The notes beneath the pieces were generated by a model that was given only the letters and a program-made list of their open reading frames with translations, ran no database searches and was not told the DNA's origin. 64,000 nt of DNA, taken from NCBI RefSeq assembly GCF_000773975.1, contig NZ_JRUQ01000027.1, positions 62,001-126,000 on the forward strand, in the 5' to 3' direction. This stretch comes from Erwinia typographi (GTDB lineage: Bacteria > Pseudomonadota > Gammaproteobacteria > Enterobacterales > Enterobacteriaceae). Position numbers and translations under genes: made by a program. Positions 12,106-22,180 of the stretch are shown one piece after another; positions within the stretch are counted from its first letter, which is position 1, and each line of letters opens with the position of its first letter.

Positions 12106-13161
12106 CTAATTCAGCTTGTGCGGCAGCCAGCAGGTGGCATCCAGCCCGCTGCGATCGCGGCGGTTAGCCAACCTCAGCTCACCATGATGGAGCTGAGTAA
12201 TGCGCTGTACGATATTCAGCCCTAATCCGCTGCCGCCATAGCGCTGATCCATCCTGCGAAATGCCTGCGTCAGCTCTTCAGAGGTGGAAGGATCAATTCC
12301 TGGTCCCTCATCGCGGACGGTCAAACTGCTGCCGCCCTCTTCGCTTTGGGCAATGAGGGTGATAAGGCTGCCTTCCGGGCTGTATCTTGAGGCGTTTTCC
12401 AGCAGATTACGCACCATCAGCCTTAGCAATACGGCGTCTCCCTGAGCCTCCAGCCGCATATCGCCCGTGACGCTTAGCGTTTGCTGACGCAGAGAGAGCA
12501 TCTCGGTCATCTCCAACTGGAGAGGCTGGTAAACCGTCTGCCAGCTCACCACATGATAATGGCCGCCCGCCAGCGCCTGCCCGGCGCGGGATAGCATCAG
12601 CAACTGCTCAATCACATGCATTAACTGGTCGATGCGCTGTACCAGCATCGGGCCCTGAGCCACGCCCTGTTGTTCCAGCAGTTCAAGGTGCAGCCGCAGC
12701 CCGGCAAGCGGCGTACGCAGCTCGTGGGCGGCATCGGCCGTAAAGAGCCGCTCCTGCTGTAGCGTATGATCAAGCCGTCCCAGCAGCTGGTTTAATGCCT
12801 GCGTGACGGCGGCAATCTCATCCATATCGGAGAAGTGAGGAAGCGGAGTGAGGTTATCGGCTGAGCGTTCAGACAGGCTATTTTGCAAAGATTTTAAAGG
12901 CCGAATGATCCAGCTAATAGCCCAGAAGGAGAGCAGCAGGGTGAAGCAGACCATCACCAGCGAAGGCAGCAACAAGGAGGCGATAGCCTCGCGGATTTCA
13001 CCTTCTACGCGCTCATTGCGGGCGTGGGCAGAGAGCGTTTCGTTGACCAGAAAGCCGATCTGCTCGCGGCTTTCGTGCCACAGCCAGGCGGCGCTCATCA
13101 TCTGACAGGTCAACAGGATCAGGGCCAGCATTATCAGCAAACGCCGACGCATACTGTTCAA
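12106..13161 (-). CDS. pmrB: Sensor histidine kinase PmrB/BasS
   Basis: This membrane kinase is predicted to sense metals, acid or cationic peptides and phosphorylate PmrA, controlling lipid A modification. The 351 residues have two N-terminal helices (about 8-26 and 65-85) around a short periplasmic loop. The loop contains WLWHESREQI, also found in E. coli BasS, and an EIRE motif that fits the ExxE iron-binding site of PmrB. HAMP, HisKA (AAHELRTPLAGLRLHLELL), and HATPase (NLLENASRYS, DEGPGID, GGSGLGLNIV) domains follow. The start overlaps the pmrA stop (ATGA). The call as PmrB rather than a paralogue such as QseC rests on these motifs. Confidence 0.85.
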   Translation of the reverse strand: MNSMRRRLLIMLALILLTCQMMSAAWLWHESREQIGFLVNETLSAHARNERVEGEIREAIASLLLPSLVMVCFTLLLSFWAISWIIRPLKSLQNSLSERSADNLTPLPHFSDMDEIAAVTQALNQLLGRLDHTLQQERLFTADAAHELRTPLAGLRLHLELLEQQGVAQGPMLVQRIDQLMHVIEQLLMLSRAGQALAGGHYHVVSWQTVYQPLQLEMTEMLSLRQQTLSVTGDMRLEAQGDAVLLRLMVRNLLENASRYSPEGSLITLIAQSEEGGSSLTVRDEGPGIDPSTSEELTQAFRRMDQRYGGSGLGLNIVQRITQLHHGELRLANRRDRSGLDATCWLPHKLN

Positions 13162-13820
13162 GAGCGTTCTTCCAGCCGATAGCCCACGCCCCGGACAGTT
13201 TTAATACGGTCCTTGCCCAGCTTGCGGCGTAAATTATGGATATGAACTTCCAGCGTGTTGGAGCCGGTATCATCCTGCCAGCTATAGAGATCCTGCTGTA
13301 GCGTTTCGCGGTGCACCGTCTGCCCCACGCGCATTAAAAGGCGGGTGAGCAGCGCAAACTCCTTTGGCGTGATCTCCACCGGGCGGCCGTCGAGACAGAC
13401 CTGCTGAGAAGAGAGGTTAAGCGAAAGATCGCCATGCTGTAGCAGGTTATCGCTGTGCCCCTGATAGCGGCGAATCAGCGCCCGCACCCTGGCCTTCAGC
13501 TCAGCGAGCGCAAACGGTTTGACCAGATAATCGTCGGCACCGGCATCCAGCCCCTCAACCCGATCTTCAAGGGCATCGCGCGCGGTCAAGATCAGCACCG
13601 GCAGATCGATATTCTCCTTGCGCCACTGGCGCAGCAGCTGGCCGCCGTCACGGTCCGGCAGTCCGAGATCGAGCACGATCAGGCTGTACTGGCCGCTCTG
13701 CAGCAACGCGCAGGCTTCGGCGCCTCTGGTGGCGCTATCCACGGCGTAGCCTTCGCTGGTCAGCGCCTGTACCAGGCCAGCCAGCAGCAGGGCATCATCT
13801 TCAACAATCAGCAGTTTCAT
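13158..13820 (-). CDS. pmrA: Response regulator PmrA/BasR
   Basis: This is an OmpR-family transcription factor of 220 residues. The receiver has the acidic pocket (VEDD at 7-10), the phosphoacceptor in VLDLGLPD (Asp51 or nearby), TARD and the conserved Lys in DDYLVKPFA. The winged-helix domain contains TPKEFALL and the recognition segment SNTLEVHIHNLRRKLG, closely matching E. coli BasR. It starts 5 bp after dacB and overlaps pmrB. In Salmonella PmrA activates arn and eptA; the regulon here is unknown. No arn or ept gene is in this window. Confidence 0.87.
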   Translation of the reverse strand: MKLLIVEDDALLLAGLVQALTSEGYAVDSATRGAEACALLQSGQYSLIVLDLGLPDRDGGQLLRQWRKENIDLPVLILTARDALEDRVEGLDAGADDYLVKPFALAELKARVRALIRRYQGHSDNLLQHGDLSLNLSSQQVCLDGRPVEITPKEFALLTRLLMRVGQTVHRETLQQDLYSWQDDTGSNTLEVHIHNLRRKLGKDRIKTVRGVGYRLEERS

Positions 13821-13825
13821 GGTCG

Positions 13826-15259
13826 TCAGTTGTTTTGATAAACATCCTTATAGAGCCGGCTCTCAAAGCGGACCAGTGGAATACGCCGCTGACGCTGATC
13901 TTCCGGCGGAACGGCATAGCCAGAAAGATACTGGACAAATGCCACACGCTGCCCGCTGGCGGTGGTCATAAAGCCTGCCAGGTTATAAACTCCCTGCAGG
14001 GAACCGGTCTTGGCCGACACCTTGCCGTCCACGCCAGCCTCATGAAGACCACCACGATAGCGCAACGTTCCGTCGTAGCCTGCCAGCGGTAACATTGAAA
14101 TGAAATTCAGCTGTTGATCATTTTGTGCAATGTATTGCAACACTTGCATCATGGTAGCAGGGGAAATCAAATCGTGCCGTGAAAGCCCCGATCCGTCTAC
14201 CTGAATGCTGTTGCCCAGATCGATATTCGCCTTCTGACGCAGTATCTGCCGCACGGCATCGGAACCGGCTCGCCAGGTTCCCGGTACGCCAAAGCGCTCA
14301 TGACCAATGGTGCGGAAGACGGTATCCGCAATCATATTGTCCGATTTCTTCAACATCACCCGCAGCAGGTCGTGTAGCGGCGCGGACTGCGTTTCAGCCA
14401 GTACTTTTGCCGGTGGCGTCGCCTGAGTCTGGCGCAGCAGGTGGCCGGTGTAATCGATACCCGCCGCCTGTAGCTCGGCTTTGAGCAGCGCCCCGGCATA
14501 GCTCGCATCGTCCTGTATGGCAAAGGCCAGCGGCAGCGGTTCGGCGCGCTGCGTCATGCAGCCGGTCAGCGTAAAGCGATTAAGTTCGCCGGGCACCACG
14601 TCCAGCTCACAATATTGCGCATCCGGAGAGCCTTTAGCCAGCGTGCGAACCTCGCTGAACATATTGACCGGATAATAAGAGGCCACGCGAATAAATGCCT
14701 TATCGCCAGCATTGGCGGCGCTGTAGAGCGACACGGAGAAACAGTTACGGTCAACGATGGCGGCGCCCGGTGGGGCGCTGAAGCACTGGGTCAAATCGTT
14801 CCACGGCCAGCCTGGCGCTTTGTCATGACTGGCAAAAACGGAGGTATCAATTACCAGATTGCCCTGGATATGCTTCACGCCCTGTTTTTTGAGGGTGGCG
14901 ACCATATTGCGCAGATCCTGGCGCGTCAGCGTGGGATCGCCGCCAAAGCGGGCCACCAGATCGCCCTGCAAAGTGCCGTCGTCAATCGATCCTTTACTCT
15001 CCAACTGCGTATGGAAACGGTAATCCGGACCCAGTTGCAGCAGCGCCGCCAGGGCGGTTATCACCTTCATGGTACTGGCAGGAAGCGCCATCTGCTTACT
15101 GTGGTAATCAATTGAGGGTGCGCTTGCGCCTATTTTTTGTACAATCAGCGCCAGATTCGCGCCGTCAGGTAAATATTGGGTATAGTCTTCAACCGAAGCA
15201 GCGTGGGCATTCAGCATAAATGCACAGGCTAACCCGGTAACAATTCGTGAAAATCGCAT
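13826..15259 (-). CDS. dacB: D-alanyl-D-alanine carboxypeptidase/endopeptidase DacB (PBP4)
   Basis: DacB is a periplasmic class C penicillin-binding protein that trims or cuts peptidoglycan cross-bridges. At 477 residues it equals the E. coli precursor. A signal peptide ends at about AHA/ASV (residue 20). The three serine-acyltransferase motifs are present: STMK (62-65), SDN in KKSDNMIAD, and KTG in SAKTGSLQG. The large insert between the first two motifs, typical of PBP4, is intact. It is the first gene of a probable dacB-pmrA-pmrB unit and is divergent from greA. Confidence 0.96.
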   Translation of the reverse strand: MRFSRIVTGLACAFMLNAHAASVEDYTQYLPDGANLALIVQKIGASAPSIDYHSKQMALPASTMKVITALAALLQLGPDYRFHTQLESKGSIDDGTLQGDLVARFGGDPTLTRQDLRNMVATLKKQGVKHIQGNLVIDTSVFASHDKAPGWPWNDLTQCFSAPPGAAIVDRNCFSVSLYSAANAGDKAFIRVASYYPVNMFSEVRTLAKGSPDAQYCELDVVPGELNRFTLTGCMTQRAEPLPLAFAIQDDASYAGALLKAELQAAGIDYTGHLLRQTQATPPAKVLAETQSAPLHDLLRVMLKKSDNMIADTVFRTIGHERFGVPGTWRAGSDAVRQILRQKANIDLGNSIQVDGSGLSRHDLISPATMMQVLQYIAQNDQQLNFISMLPLAGYDGTLRYRGGLHEAGVDGKVSAKTGSLQGVYNLAGFMTTASGQRVAFVQYLSGYAVPPEDQRQRRIPLVRFESRLYKDVYQNN

Positions 15260-15507
15260 AATCTCGCGTTAACTGACAGGTGATGCTGACATACTACGGT
15301 GCATCGTTGTGGAAAGTAAACGATGACCCACAAGGAACTCTGGGTTAAAATACGTATCAAAATGCAAAACCGCCAGGCTCTGAGCATCCCTCCGGGCCAG
15401 GTTTATTTCGTTTGTAATTCAGTGGTAAGCGCCGCAGAACGCTTTTTCTGCATTAACCTGTCAGGATGACGAAATTTTGCACAGGACAGAGTTTACGAGG
15501 TATTGAG

Positions 15508-15984
15508 ATGAATCAGATTCCGATGACGTTAAGGGGCGCGGACAAACTGCGCGAAGAGCTTGAAGAGCTGAAAACCATTAAACGCCCCAGAATTATTGCC
15601 TCAATTGCAGAAGCACGCGAGCACGGCGACTTAAAAGAAAATGCTGAATATCACGCGGCGCGTGAAGAGCAGGGCTTCTGTGAAGGTCGAATCCAGGAGA
15701 TTGAGGCCAAGCTGTCCAATGCCCAGGTTATCGACGTCACTAAAATGAACGCGAATGGCCGGGTGATCTTCGGCGCTACCGTCAGCGTATTAAATCTTGA
15801 TACTGACGAAGAGTCGACCTATCGCATCGTGGGCGATGACGAGGCGGACTTTAAGCAAAATCTGATTTCCGTTAACTCGCCGATGGCGCGTGGCCTGATT
15901 GGTAAAGAAGTTGATGACGTGACGGTAGTTAAAACGCCCGGCGGCGACGTCGAGTATGAAATTCTGAAGGTTGAATATCTTTGA
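15508..15984 (+). CDS. greA: Transcription elongation factor GreA
   Basis: GreA rescues backtracked RNA polymerase by stimulating cleavage of the nascent RNA. From ATG 15508 ([11 protein letters not shown]) the protein has 158 residues, as in E. coli; an upstream in-frame ATG at 15466 would add 14 unconserved residues. The N-terminal coiled coil carries the acidic tip [16 protein letters not shown] with the catalytic Asp/Glu pair, and the C-terminal FKBP-like domain ends in KVEYL. The 248-bp leader is long, as in E. coli, where it yields the small RNA GraL. Confidence 0.97.
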   Translation: MNQIPMTLRGADKLREELEELKTIKRPRIIASIAEAREHGDLKENAEYHAAREEQGFCEGRIQEIEAKLSNAQVIDVTKMNANGRVIFGATVSVLNLDTDEESTYRIVGDDEADFKQNLISVNSPMARGLIGKEVDDVTVVKTPGGDVEYEILKVEYL

Positions 15985-16027
15985 GTTCTGCTACGCTGAA
16001 AATAACCGGCGTATTGTAAAGAAAGGA

Positions 16028-16050
16028 AAAAGGCCGCCAGGCGGCCTTTT
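16028..16050. terminator. Bidirectional terminator between greA and yhbY
   Basis: The palindrome AAAAGGCCGCC / GGCGGCCTTTT has a tiny loop and carries A-run and T-run flanks on the two sides. It can therefore stop both greA and the convergent yhbY. Confidence 0.88.
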
Positions 16051-16109
16051 ATCAACATCAGGAGCATGTCACCTTCTGCGAACTAAGTTGCAGAAGGTGA
16101 ACCTGACGC

Positions 16110-16403
16110 TCAGCGCGGAAGGGAGATCTTGCGTTCCTTCGTTGGACGGTACAGTACCAGCGTCTTGCCGATAACCTGCACATTCGCTGCTTTGGTTTCG
16201 CGCACGATAGCCTCAACAACCAGTGCTTTCGTTTCACGGTCTTCCGTGGCGATTTTCACTTTGATGAGCTCGTGGTGCTCCAGTGCTTGTTCGATCTCGG
16301 CCAGCACCCCTTCGGTCAAACCATTGTTGCCCAGCATCACAACGGGCTTCAACGGATGGGCCAGCCCTTTCAGGTGCTGTTTTTGTTTGGTACTCAGATT
16401 CAT
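16110..16403 (-). CDS. yhbY: CRM-domain ribosome assembly protein YhbY
   Basis: YhbY is a small RNA-binding protein with a CRM domain found on pre-50S particles. At 97 residues it equals E. coli. The GxxG-type RNA loop is seen as GNNGLTEGV, and the basic C-terminus TKERKISLPR is conserved. It is convergent with greA and divergent from rlmE, another 50S maturation gene. Confidence 0.96.
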   Translation of the reverse strand: MNLSTKQKQHLKGLAHPLKPVVMLGNNGLTEGVLAEIEQALEHHELIKVKIATEDRETKALVVEAIVRETKAANVQVIGKTLVLYRPTKERKISLPR

Positions 16404-16425
16404 CGTATTTTTTACTTACATTGGG

Positions 16426-16454
16426 ATTGAAAACGGGTCATTCTACCGCCATCT
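16426..16454 (+). promoter_or_regulatory. Sigma-32 heat-shock promoter for rlmE-ftsH
   Basis: TTGAA (16427-16431), 15 bp spacer, then CGCCATCT (16447-16454). This fits the sigma-32 consensus CTTGAA-N13-15-CCCCATNT with one change in each box. The E. coli rlmE-ftsH operon is known to be heat-shock controlled. Confidence 0.78.
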
Positions 16455-16531
16455 CTGGTGTATCACCAAATCGGCTTTGCTGGTTTGCGCGGTTTATTTA
16501 TCGCATACGTTGAATCATAGTTGGAAATTCT

Positions 16532-17161
16532 ATGTCTGGTAAAAAGCGTTCGGCCAGTTCCAGCCGCTGGCTACAGGAACACTTTAGCGATAAATATGTG
16601 CTTCAGGCACAGAAAAAAGGGCTGCGCTCGCGCGCCTGGTTTAAACTTGATGAAATACAGCAAGGTGACAAGCTGTTCAAGCCGGGTATGACGGTCGTGG
16701 ATCTTGGTGCGGCGCCCGGAGGCTGGTCTCAATATGTGGTAACGCAGATTGGGTCAAAAGGTCATGTTATCGCCTGTGATATCCTGCCGATGGATCCTAT
16801 CGTCGGTGTCGATTTTCTTCAGGGCGATTTTCGTGATGAACTGGTATTGAAAGCCCTGTTGGAACGCGTTGGTGACGCAAAGGTTCAGGTTGTGATGTCC
16901 GATATGGCACCCAACATGACGGGAACACCAGCGGTTGATATCCCCCGGTCGATGTATTTAGTTGAGCTTGCGCTGGAAATGTGTCGAGATGTACTGGCAC
17001 CTGGCGGCAGTTTTTTAGTTAAAGTATTTCAGGGAGATGGCTTTGAAGAATACCTCCGGGAAATTCGCTCCCTGTTTACGAAAGTAAAAATTCGTAAGCC
17101 GGACGCTTCGCGCTCTCGTTCGCGTGAGGTGTACATTGTAGCGACAGGGCGCAAACTATAG
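16532..17161 (+). CDS. rlmE: 23S rRNA 2'-O-methyltransferase RlmE (FtsJ/RrmJ)
   Basis: RlmE methylates U2552 in the 23S rRNA A-loop during late 50S assembly. The 209 residues equal E. coli. The SAM-binding loop [12 protein letters not shown] and the catalytic K-D-K-E tetrad are visible in [23 protein letters not shown] and SREVYIVA. A sigma-32-type promoter lies about 80 bp upstream, and ftsH follows 171 bp downstream with no terminator seen between them. Confidence 0.97.
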   Translation: MSGKKRSASSSRWLQEHFSDKYVLQAQKKGLRSRAWFKLDEIQQGDKLFKPGMTVVDLGAAPGGWSQYVVTQIGSKGHVIACDILPMDPIVGVDFLQGDFRDELVLKALLERVGDAKVQVVMSDMAPNMTGTPAVDIPRSMYLVELALEMCRDVLAPGGSFLVKVFQGDGFEEYLREIRSLFTKVKIRKPDASRSRSREVYIVATGRKL

Positions 17162-17332
17162 CCAAAATGATTGCAGTCTCTGCCAGGCGACTACTGAGTG
17201 AAACCCCATAAGCCTGCATGGCCAGGTTATTTGGGGGAGTGAGCGCAGTCAACGCCGCAGTGATTTCAAGTATGAAGGATATATAGTACCCTACGCTGTC
17301 TGTTAACACAGTTGTAATAAGAGGTTAATCCC

Positions 17333-19276
17333 TTGAGTGACATGGCGAAAAACCTGATTCTCTGGTTAGTCATCGCAGTCGTGCTGATGTCGGTATTCCA
17401 GAGCTTTGGGCCCAGCGAGTCGAATGGCCGTAGGGTTGACTACTCAACCTTCCTGTCAGAAGTGAACCAGGATCAGGTCCGCGAGGCACGTATTAACGGG
17501 CGTGAAATCAACGTTGTCAAAAAAGACAGCAACAAATACACAACCTACATTCCCGTCAACGATCCTAAGTTGCTCGATAACCTGTTGACTAAAAATGTGA
17601 AAGTCGTTGGCGAACCGCCAGAAGAACCGAGCCTGCTGGCGTCGATCTTCATCTCATGGTTCCCAATGCTGCTGCTTATCGGCGTCTGGATCTTCTTCAT
17701 GCGTCAGATGCAGGGCGGGGGCGGCAAAGGCGCGATGTCCTTTGGTAAAAGCAAAGCCCGTATGCTGACGGAAGATCAGATCAAGACCACCTTCGCCGAT
17801 GTCGCCGGTTGCGACGAAGCGAAAGAAGAAGTTAGCGAACTGGTGGAATACCTGCGCGAGCCAAGCCGTTTCCAGAAGCTGGGCGGTAAGATTCCGAAAG
17901 GCGTACTGATGGTCGGTCCTCCGGGTACCGGTAAAACGCTGCTGGCGAAAGCTATCGCCGGTGAAGCGAAAGTGCCTTTCTTTACCATCTCCGGTTCTGA
18001 CTTCGTTGAAATGTTTGTCGGTGTAGGCGCCTCCCGCGTCCGCGACATGTTTGAACAGGCGAAAAAAGCGGCGCCTTGCATCATCTTTATCGATGAGATC
18101 GATGCGGTTGGCCGCCAGCGCGGCGCTGGTTTAGGCGGTGGTCACGATGAGCGTGAGCAGACCCTGAACCAGATGCTGGTTGAGATGGATGGTTTCGAAG
18201 GTAATGAAGGCATCATCGTGATTGCCGCGACCAACCGTCCGGACGTTCTTGACCCTGCGCTGCTGCGCCCAGGCCGCTTTGACCGTCAGGTTGTTGTTGG
18301 TCTGCCGGACGTTCGCGGTCGTGAGCAGATCCTCAAGGTGCATATGCGTCGCGTCCCTCTTGCTACCGATATTGATGCCTCGGTGATTGCTCGCGGTACA
18401 CCTGGCTTCTCCGGTGCCGACCTGGCTAACCTTGTTAACGAAGCGGCGCTGTTTGCTGCTCGCGGCAACAAGCGAGTGGTGTCGATGGTTGAGTTCGAGA
18501 AGGCGAAAGACAAAATCATGATGGGTGCGGAACGTCGCTCCATGGTGATGACTGAATCGCAGAAAGAGTCAACGGCTTACCATGAAGCGGGCCATGCCAT
18601 TATTGGTCGTCTGGTGCCAGAACACGATCCGGTACATAAAGTGACGATCATTCCTCGTGGTCGCGCGCTGGGCGTAACGTTCTTCCTGCCTGAAGGCGAC
18701 GCGATCAGCGCCAGCCGTCAGAAGCTGGAAAGCCAGATCTCCACGCTGTACGGCGGGCGTCTGGCCGAAGAGATTATCTACGGCGTTGAACATGTGTCTA
18801 CCGGTGCTTCAAACGACATTAAAGTTGCAACCTCTATTGCACGTAACATGGTCACGCAATGGGGCTTCTCAGAGAAACTTGGCCCGCTGCTGTATGCCGA
18901 AGAAGAGGGCGAGGTTTTCCTCGGCCGCTCGGTAGCTAAAGCGAAGCACATGTCTGATGAAACCGCGCGCATCATCGATCAGGAAGTGAAATCGCTGATT
19001 GAAGGTAACTACCAGCGTGCACGCCGTATCCTGAACGAAAACATGGACATTCTTCACTCAATGAAAGACGCGTTGATGAAGTATGAAACCATTGATGCTC
19101 CGCAGATCGATGACCTGATGGCGCGCCGTGAAGTGCGTCCGCCGCAGGGCTGGGAAGATCCGGGCAGCACCAATAATTCTGACAGCAACGGTACGCCTAA
19201 GGCGCCGCGCCCGGTTGATGAACCGCGCACGCCAAATCCTGGCAATACCATGTCAGAACAGCTGGGCGACAAATAA
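17333..19276 (+). CDS. ftsH: ATP-dependent zinc metalloprotease FtsH
   Basis: FtsH is the essential inner-membrane AAA+ protease. It degrades LpxC, sigma-32 and misassembled membrane proteins. A TTG start at 17333 (MSDMAKN, 647 residues) is preferred because GAGG lies eight bases upstream; the ATG three codons later would be 17 bases away. Transmembrane helices lie near 7-25 and 102-123 around a periplasmic domain. Walker A is GPPGTGKT (195-202), the second region of homology follows, and the zinc site HEAGH is at about 417-421. Control of LpxC links it to the LPS genes of this window. Confidence 0.97.
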   Translation: MSDMAKNLILWLVIAVVLMSVFQSFGPSESNGRRVDYSTFLSEVNQDQVREARINGREINVVKKDSNKYTTYIPVNDPKLLDNLLTKNVKVVGEPPEEPSLLASIFISWFPMLLLIGVWIFFMRQMQGGGGKGAMSFGKSKARMLTEDQIKTTFADVAGCDEAKEEVSELVEYLREPSRFQKLGGKIPKGVLMVGPPGTGKTLLAKAIAGEAKVPFFTISGSDFVEMFVGVGASRVRDMFEQAKKAAPCIIFIDEIDAVGRQRGAGLGGGHDEREQTLNQMLVEMDGFEGNEGIIVIAATNRPDVLDPALLRPGRFDRQVVVGLPDVRGREQILKVHMRRVPLATDIDASVIARGTPGFSGADLANLVNEAALFAARGNKRVVSMVEFEKAKDKIMMGAERRSMVMTESQKESTAYHEAGHAIIGRLVPEHDPVHKVTIIPRGRALGVTFFLPEGDAISASRQKLESQISTLYGGRLAEEIIYGVEHVSTGASNDIKVATSIARNMVTQWGFSEKLGPLLYAEEEGEVFLGRSVAKAKHMSDETARIIDQEVKSLIEGNYQRARRILNENMDILHSMKDALMKYETIDAPQIDDLMARREVRPPQGWEDPGSTNNSDSNGTPKAPRPVDEPRTPNPGNTMSEQLGDK

Positions 19277-19302
19277 CCTCTTTGTTCGTCTGAGCACACT
19301 CC

Positions 19303-19329
19303 AAACCCCGGCGATGACCGGGGTTTTTT
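19303..19329 (+). terminator. Intrinsic terminator after ftsH
   Basis: The stem AAACCCCGG / CCGGGGTTT with a six-base loop continues into a T-run. It lies 26 bp after ftsH and before folP. Confidence 0.9.
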
Positions 19330-19390
19330 ACATCCACGACTTGATTACCCGGTCTGACCAACCTGAAAAAACGTTTGGAGACTCTTCGTC

Positions 19391-20227
19391 ATGAAGCTTT
19401 ACGCCAGAGATACCGCGCTCGATTTATCCCATCCCCACGTTATGGGGATCCTGAATATGACCCCGGATTCATTTTCTGATGGCGGCAAGCATAACGAACT
19501 GGTTCAGGCGTTGACCCACGCCAACGAAATGATCAACGCCGGTGCTACCATCATTGATGTCGGCGGCGAGTCCACGCGGCCTGGTGCCGATGAGGTCAGC
19601 GTTGAGCAGGAGTTGGAGCGCGTCATTCCGGTGGTGGAAGCCATCGCCCAGCGTTTTGAAGTGTGGATTTCGGTGGATACCTCAAAACCGGAAGTTATTC
19701 GCGAGTCGGCAAAAGCCGGTGCGCATATCATCAACGATATCCGTTCGCTACAGGTGTCTGGCGCGCTTGAGGCGGCAGCAGAAACCGGACTGCCGGTCTG
19801 CCTGATGCATATGCAGGGCGAGCCGCGCACCATGCAGCAGGCGCCTAAGTACACTCAGCTGTTGCAGGATGTGGCGGCCTTTTTCGCGCTGCATATTGCC
19901 CGTTGTGAAGCGGCGGGAATAAAAAAAGGGCAGTTGATACTCGACCCGGGATTCGGTTTCGGTAAGAATCTGTCCCACAATTATCAACTGCTGGCCCACC
20001 TGGCTGATTTTCATCAGTTTGGCCTGCCGCTGTTGGTCGGCATGTCGCGTAAAAGTATGGTCGGTCAGCTACTGAACGTCGGCCCGTCGCAGCGGCTGAC
20101 CGGTAGCCTGGCCTGCGCGGTGATAGCCGCGATGCAGGGCGCGCATATTCTGCGCGTTCACGATGTTAAAGAAACCGTTGAAGCGATGCGCGTCGTCGAA
20201 GCAACTTTGTCAGCGAAGGAAGAGTAA
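19391..20227 (+). CDS. folP: Dihydropteroate synthase FolP
   Basis: FolP condenses p-aminobenzoate with dihydropterin pyrophosphate in folate synthesis and is the sulfonamide target. The 278 residues form a TIM barrel with the two family signatures [14 protein letters not shown] (loop 1) and [19 protein letters not shown] (loop 2). [10 protein letters not shown] and the late GMSRKSM loop also bind substrate. The sequence looks like the chromosomal sulfonamide-sensitive type, with no insertion near the sulfonamide loop. It is 4 bp ahead of glmM. Confidence 0.97.
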   Translation: MKLYARDTALDLSHPHVMGILNMTPDSFSDGGKHNELVQALTHANEMINAGATIIDVGGESTRPGADEVSVEQELERVIPVVEAIAQRFEVWISVDTSKPEVIRESAKAGAHIINDIRSLQVSGALEAAAETGLPVCLMHMQGEPRTMQQAPKYTQLLQDVAAFFALHIARCEAAGIKKGQLILDPGFGFGKNLSHNYQLLAHLADFHQFGLPLLVGMSRKSMVGQLLNVGPSQRLTGSLACAVIAAMQGAHILRVHDVKETVEAMRVVEATLSAKEE

Positions 20228-20231
20228 CGTT

Positions 20232-21566
20232 ATGAGCAATCGTAAGTATTTTGGTACCGATGGCATCCGCGGCAAAGTGGGTGAGTCTCCTATTACCCCT
20301 GACTTTGTCCTCAAGCTTGGCTGGGCGGCGGGAAAGGTGCTGGCGCGTAACGGCTCAAAAAAAATCATTATCGGTAAGGACACGCGTATTTCAGGATATA
20401 TGCTGGAATCTGCGCTGGAGGCCGGACTGGCCGCCGCCGGACTGTCTGCGGCCTTTACCGGCCCAATGCCTACGCCCGCGATTGCCTATCTGACCAGAAC
20501 CTTCCGTGCCGAAGCGGGGATTGTGATCTCCGCTTCGCATAACCCGTTCGATGACAATGGCATCAAATTCTTCTCCATTGAAGGCACCAAGCTGCCGGAT
20601 GACGTCGAAGAGGCGATTGAAGCCGAGATGGAGAAGCCAATCACCTGCGTTGAGTCGGCAGAGCTGGGGCGCGCCAGCCGCATCGTCGACGCCGCTGGCC
20701 GCTACATTGAGTTCTGTAAAGGAACGTTCCCCAGTGAGCTTAGCCTCAACGGCTTAAAAATTGTGGTGGACTGCGCAAACGGCGCAACTTACCACATCGC
20801 GCCAAACGTGCTGCGCGAGCTGGGCGCGCAGGTGATCAGCATTGGTATTCAGCCCGACGGCATGAACATTAACAAAGAGTGCGGGGCTACCGATATACGC
20901 CAGCTCCAGCAGCGTGTCCTTGCCGAGAAGGCCGACATTGGTCTGGCTTACGACGGCGATGGCGACCGCATCATGATGGTGGACCATCTGGGCCATAAAG
21001 TGGACGGCGACCAGATCCTCTATATCATCGCCCGCGAAGGGTTACGTCAGGGACAGCTGCGCGGCGGCGTAGTCGGCACGCTGATGAGCAACATGGGGCT
21101 GGAGCTGGCGCTCAAACAGCTCGGTATCCCGTTTGCCCGCGCCAAAGTGGGTGACCGCTACGTGCTCGAGAAGATGAAGGAAAAAGGCTGGCGGTTAGGT
21201 GCCGAAAACTCCGGTCACGTCATCCTGCTGGATAAAACGACTACCGGCGACGGCGTTGTTGCAGGTTTGCAAGTGCTTACTGCGATGGTGCGCAACCATA
21301 TGACCCTGCACGATCTGTGCAGCGGCATGAAGCTGCTGCCGCAAATTCTGGTCAACGTGCGCTTCAGCGGCGCTACCGACCCGCTGGAAGACGAAGCGGT
21401 CAAAGCGATTACGGCCGGGGTGGAAAAAGAGCTGCATGGCCGGGGGCGCGTCTTGCTGCGTAAGTCCGGTACTGAGCCCTTGATCCGCGTCATGGTTGAA
21501 GGCGAAGATGAACAGCAGGTGACCGAGTTGGCCCATCGGATTGCCGATGCGGTGAAAGCGGTCTGA
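20232..21566 (+). CDS. glmM: Phosphoglucosamine mutase GlmM
   Basis: GlmM converts glucosamine 6-phosphate to glucosamine 1-phosphate for UDP-GlcNAc, the shared precursor of peptidoglycan and lipid A. The start [14 protein letters not shown] gives 444 residues; a longer reading from inside folP is not supported. The phosphoserine is Ser102 in [12 protein letters not shown], the metal loop is DGDGDR, and the sugar loop is GEN-like (AENSGH). The C-terminal phosphate site is [12 protein letters not shown]. It feeds MurA in this same window. Confidence 0.97.
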   Translation: MSNRKYFGTDGIRGKVGESPITPDFVLKLGWAAGKVLARNGSKKIIIGKDTRISGYMLESALEAGLAAAGLSAAFTGPMPTPAIAYLTRTFRAEAGIVISASHNPFDDNGIKFFSIEGTKLPDDVEEAIEAEMEKPITCVESAELGRASRIVDAAGRYIEFCKGTFPSELSLNGLKIVVDCANGATYHIAPNVLRELGAQVISIGIQPDGMNINKECGATDIRQLQQRVLAEKADIGLAYDGDGDRIMMVDHLGHKVDGDQILYIIAREGLRQGQLRGGVVGTLMSNMGLELALKQLGIPFARAKVGDRYVLEKMKEKGWRLGAENSGHVILLDKTTTGDGVVAGLQVLTAMVRNHMTLHDLCSGMKLLPQILVNVRFSGATDPLEDEAVKAITAGVEKELHGRGRVLLRKSGTEPLIRVMVEGEDEQQVTELAHRIADAVKAV

Positions 21567-21793
21567 TGTGAAAAAGGACGGTAGATGAGTGATTTAGCAG
21601 CAAGTTTTGTTGCTTAAATTCGCCGTTTGCCGCTTTTTTCCGCAAACAGCCTTTCGCGGTAAAATTGCCCTTGCGCAGTCAGGCCGCTTTGGTTAGTATT
21701 CACACCCGCTTCTGATGGGTAGCGGCAACGCTATCACTGTAACTGGTTTGAAGCTTTTGATGTGCGGTTACCGCGCAAGGAAACAGGTTAATT

Positions 21794-22126
21794 ATGTACG
21801 AAGCTCTTTTGGTAGTTTTCCTTATTGTGGCGGTCGTCCTGGTAGGACTGATCATGCTTCAGCAAGGTAAAGGCGCTGATATGGGCGCGTCATTCGGTGC
21901 AGGCTCTTCGGCAACGCTGTTTGGTTCTAACGGTTCAGGTAACTTTATGACCCGTATGACGGCAGTGCTGGCGACATTGTTCTTCATCATTAGCTTGATT
22001 CTGGGTAACCTCAACAGCAATAAGACTCAGAAGGGAAGCGAGTGGGAAAATCTGACTCAGCCTGCACAGTCGCAGCAGAGCCAGCCAGCTAAACCGGCCG
22101 CGCCGGGTAGCGATATCCCGCAGTAA
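21794..22126 (+). CDS. secG: Protein translocase subunit SecG
   Basis: SecG is the small subunit of SecYEG that aids preprotein export. At 110 residues it equals E. coli. Two transmembrane helices (about 3-22 and 55-72) flank a glycine-rich loop with MGASFGAGSSATLFG. The C-terminus is a Gln/Pro/Ala-rich tail. The 227-bp space from glmM probably contains its promoter. Two tRNA genes follow, as secG-leuU does in E. coli. Confidence 0.96.
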   Translation: MYEALLVVFLIVAVVLVGLIMLQQGKGADMGASFGAGSSATLFGSNGSGNFMTRMTAVLATLFFIISLILGNLNSNKTQKGSEWENLTQPAQSQQSQPAKPAAPGSDIPQ

Positions 22127-22180
22127 GCAGTAAAAGCCGTAATTTCGACACGACAGAAATAAAAAAGTCGTCTCTTTAGT

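Noticed and set aside
15260..15507. GraL small RNA in the greA leader
   Set aside because: The leader is long and has a small GCAGAA/TTCTGC hairpin, but there is no T-run or strong terminator, so the RNA cannot be claimed.
17190..17225. CCCCATAA before ftsH as a second sigma-32 promoter
   Set aside because: The -10-like CCCCAT is present, but no CTTGAA-like -35 lies 13-15 bp upstream.
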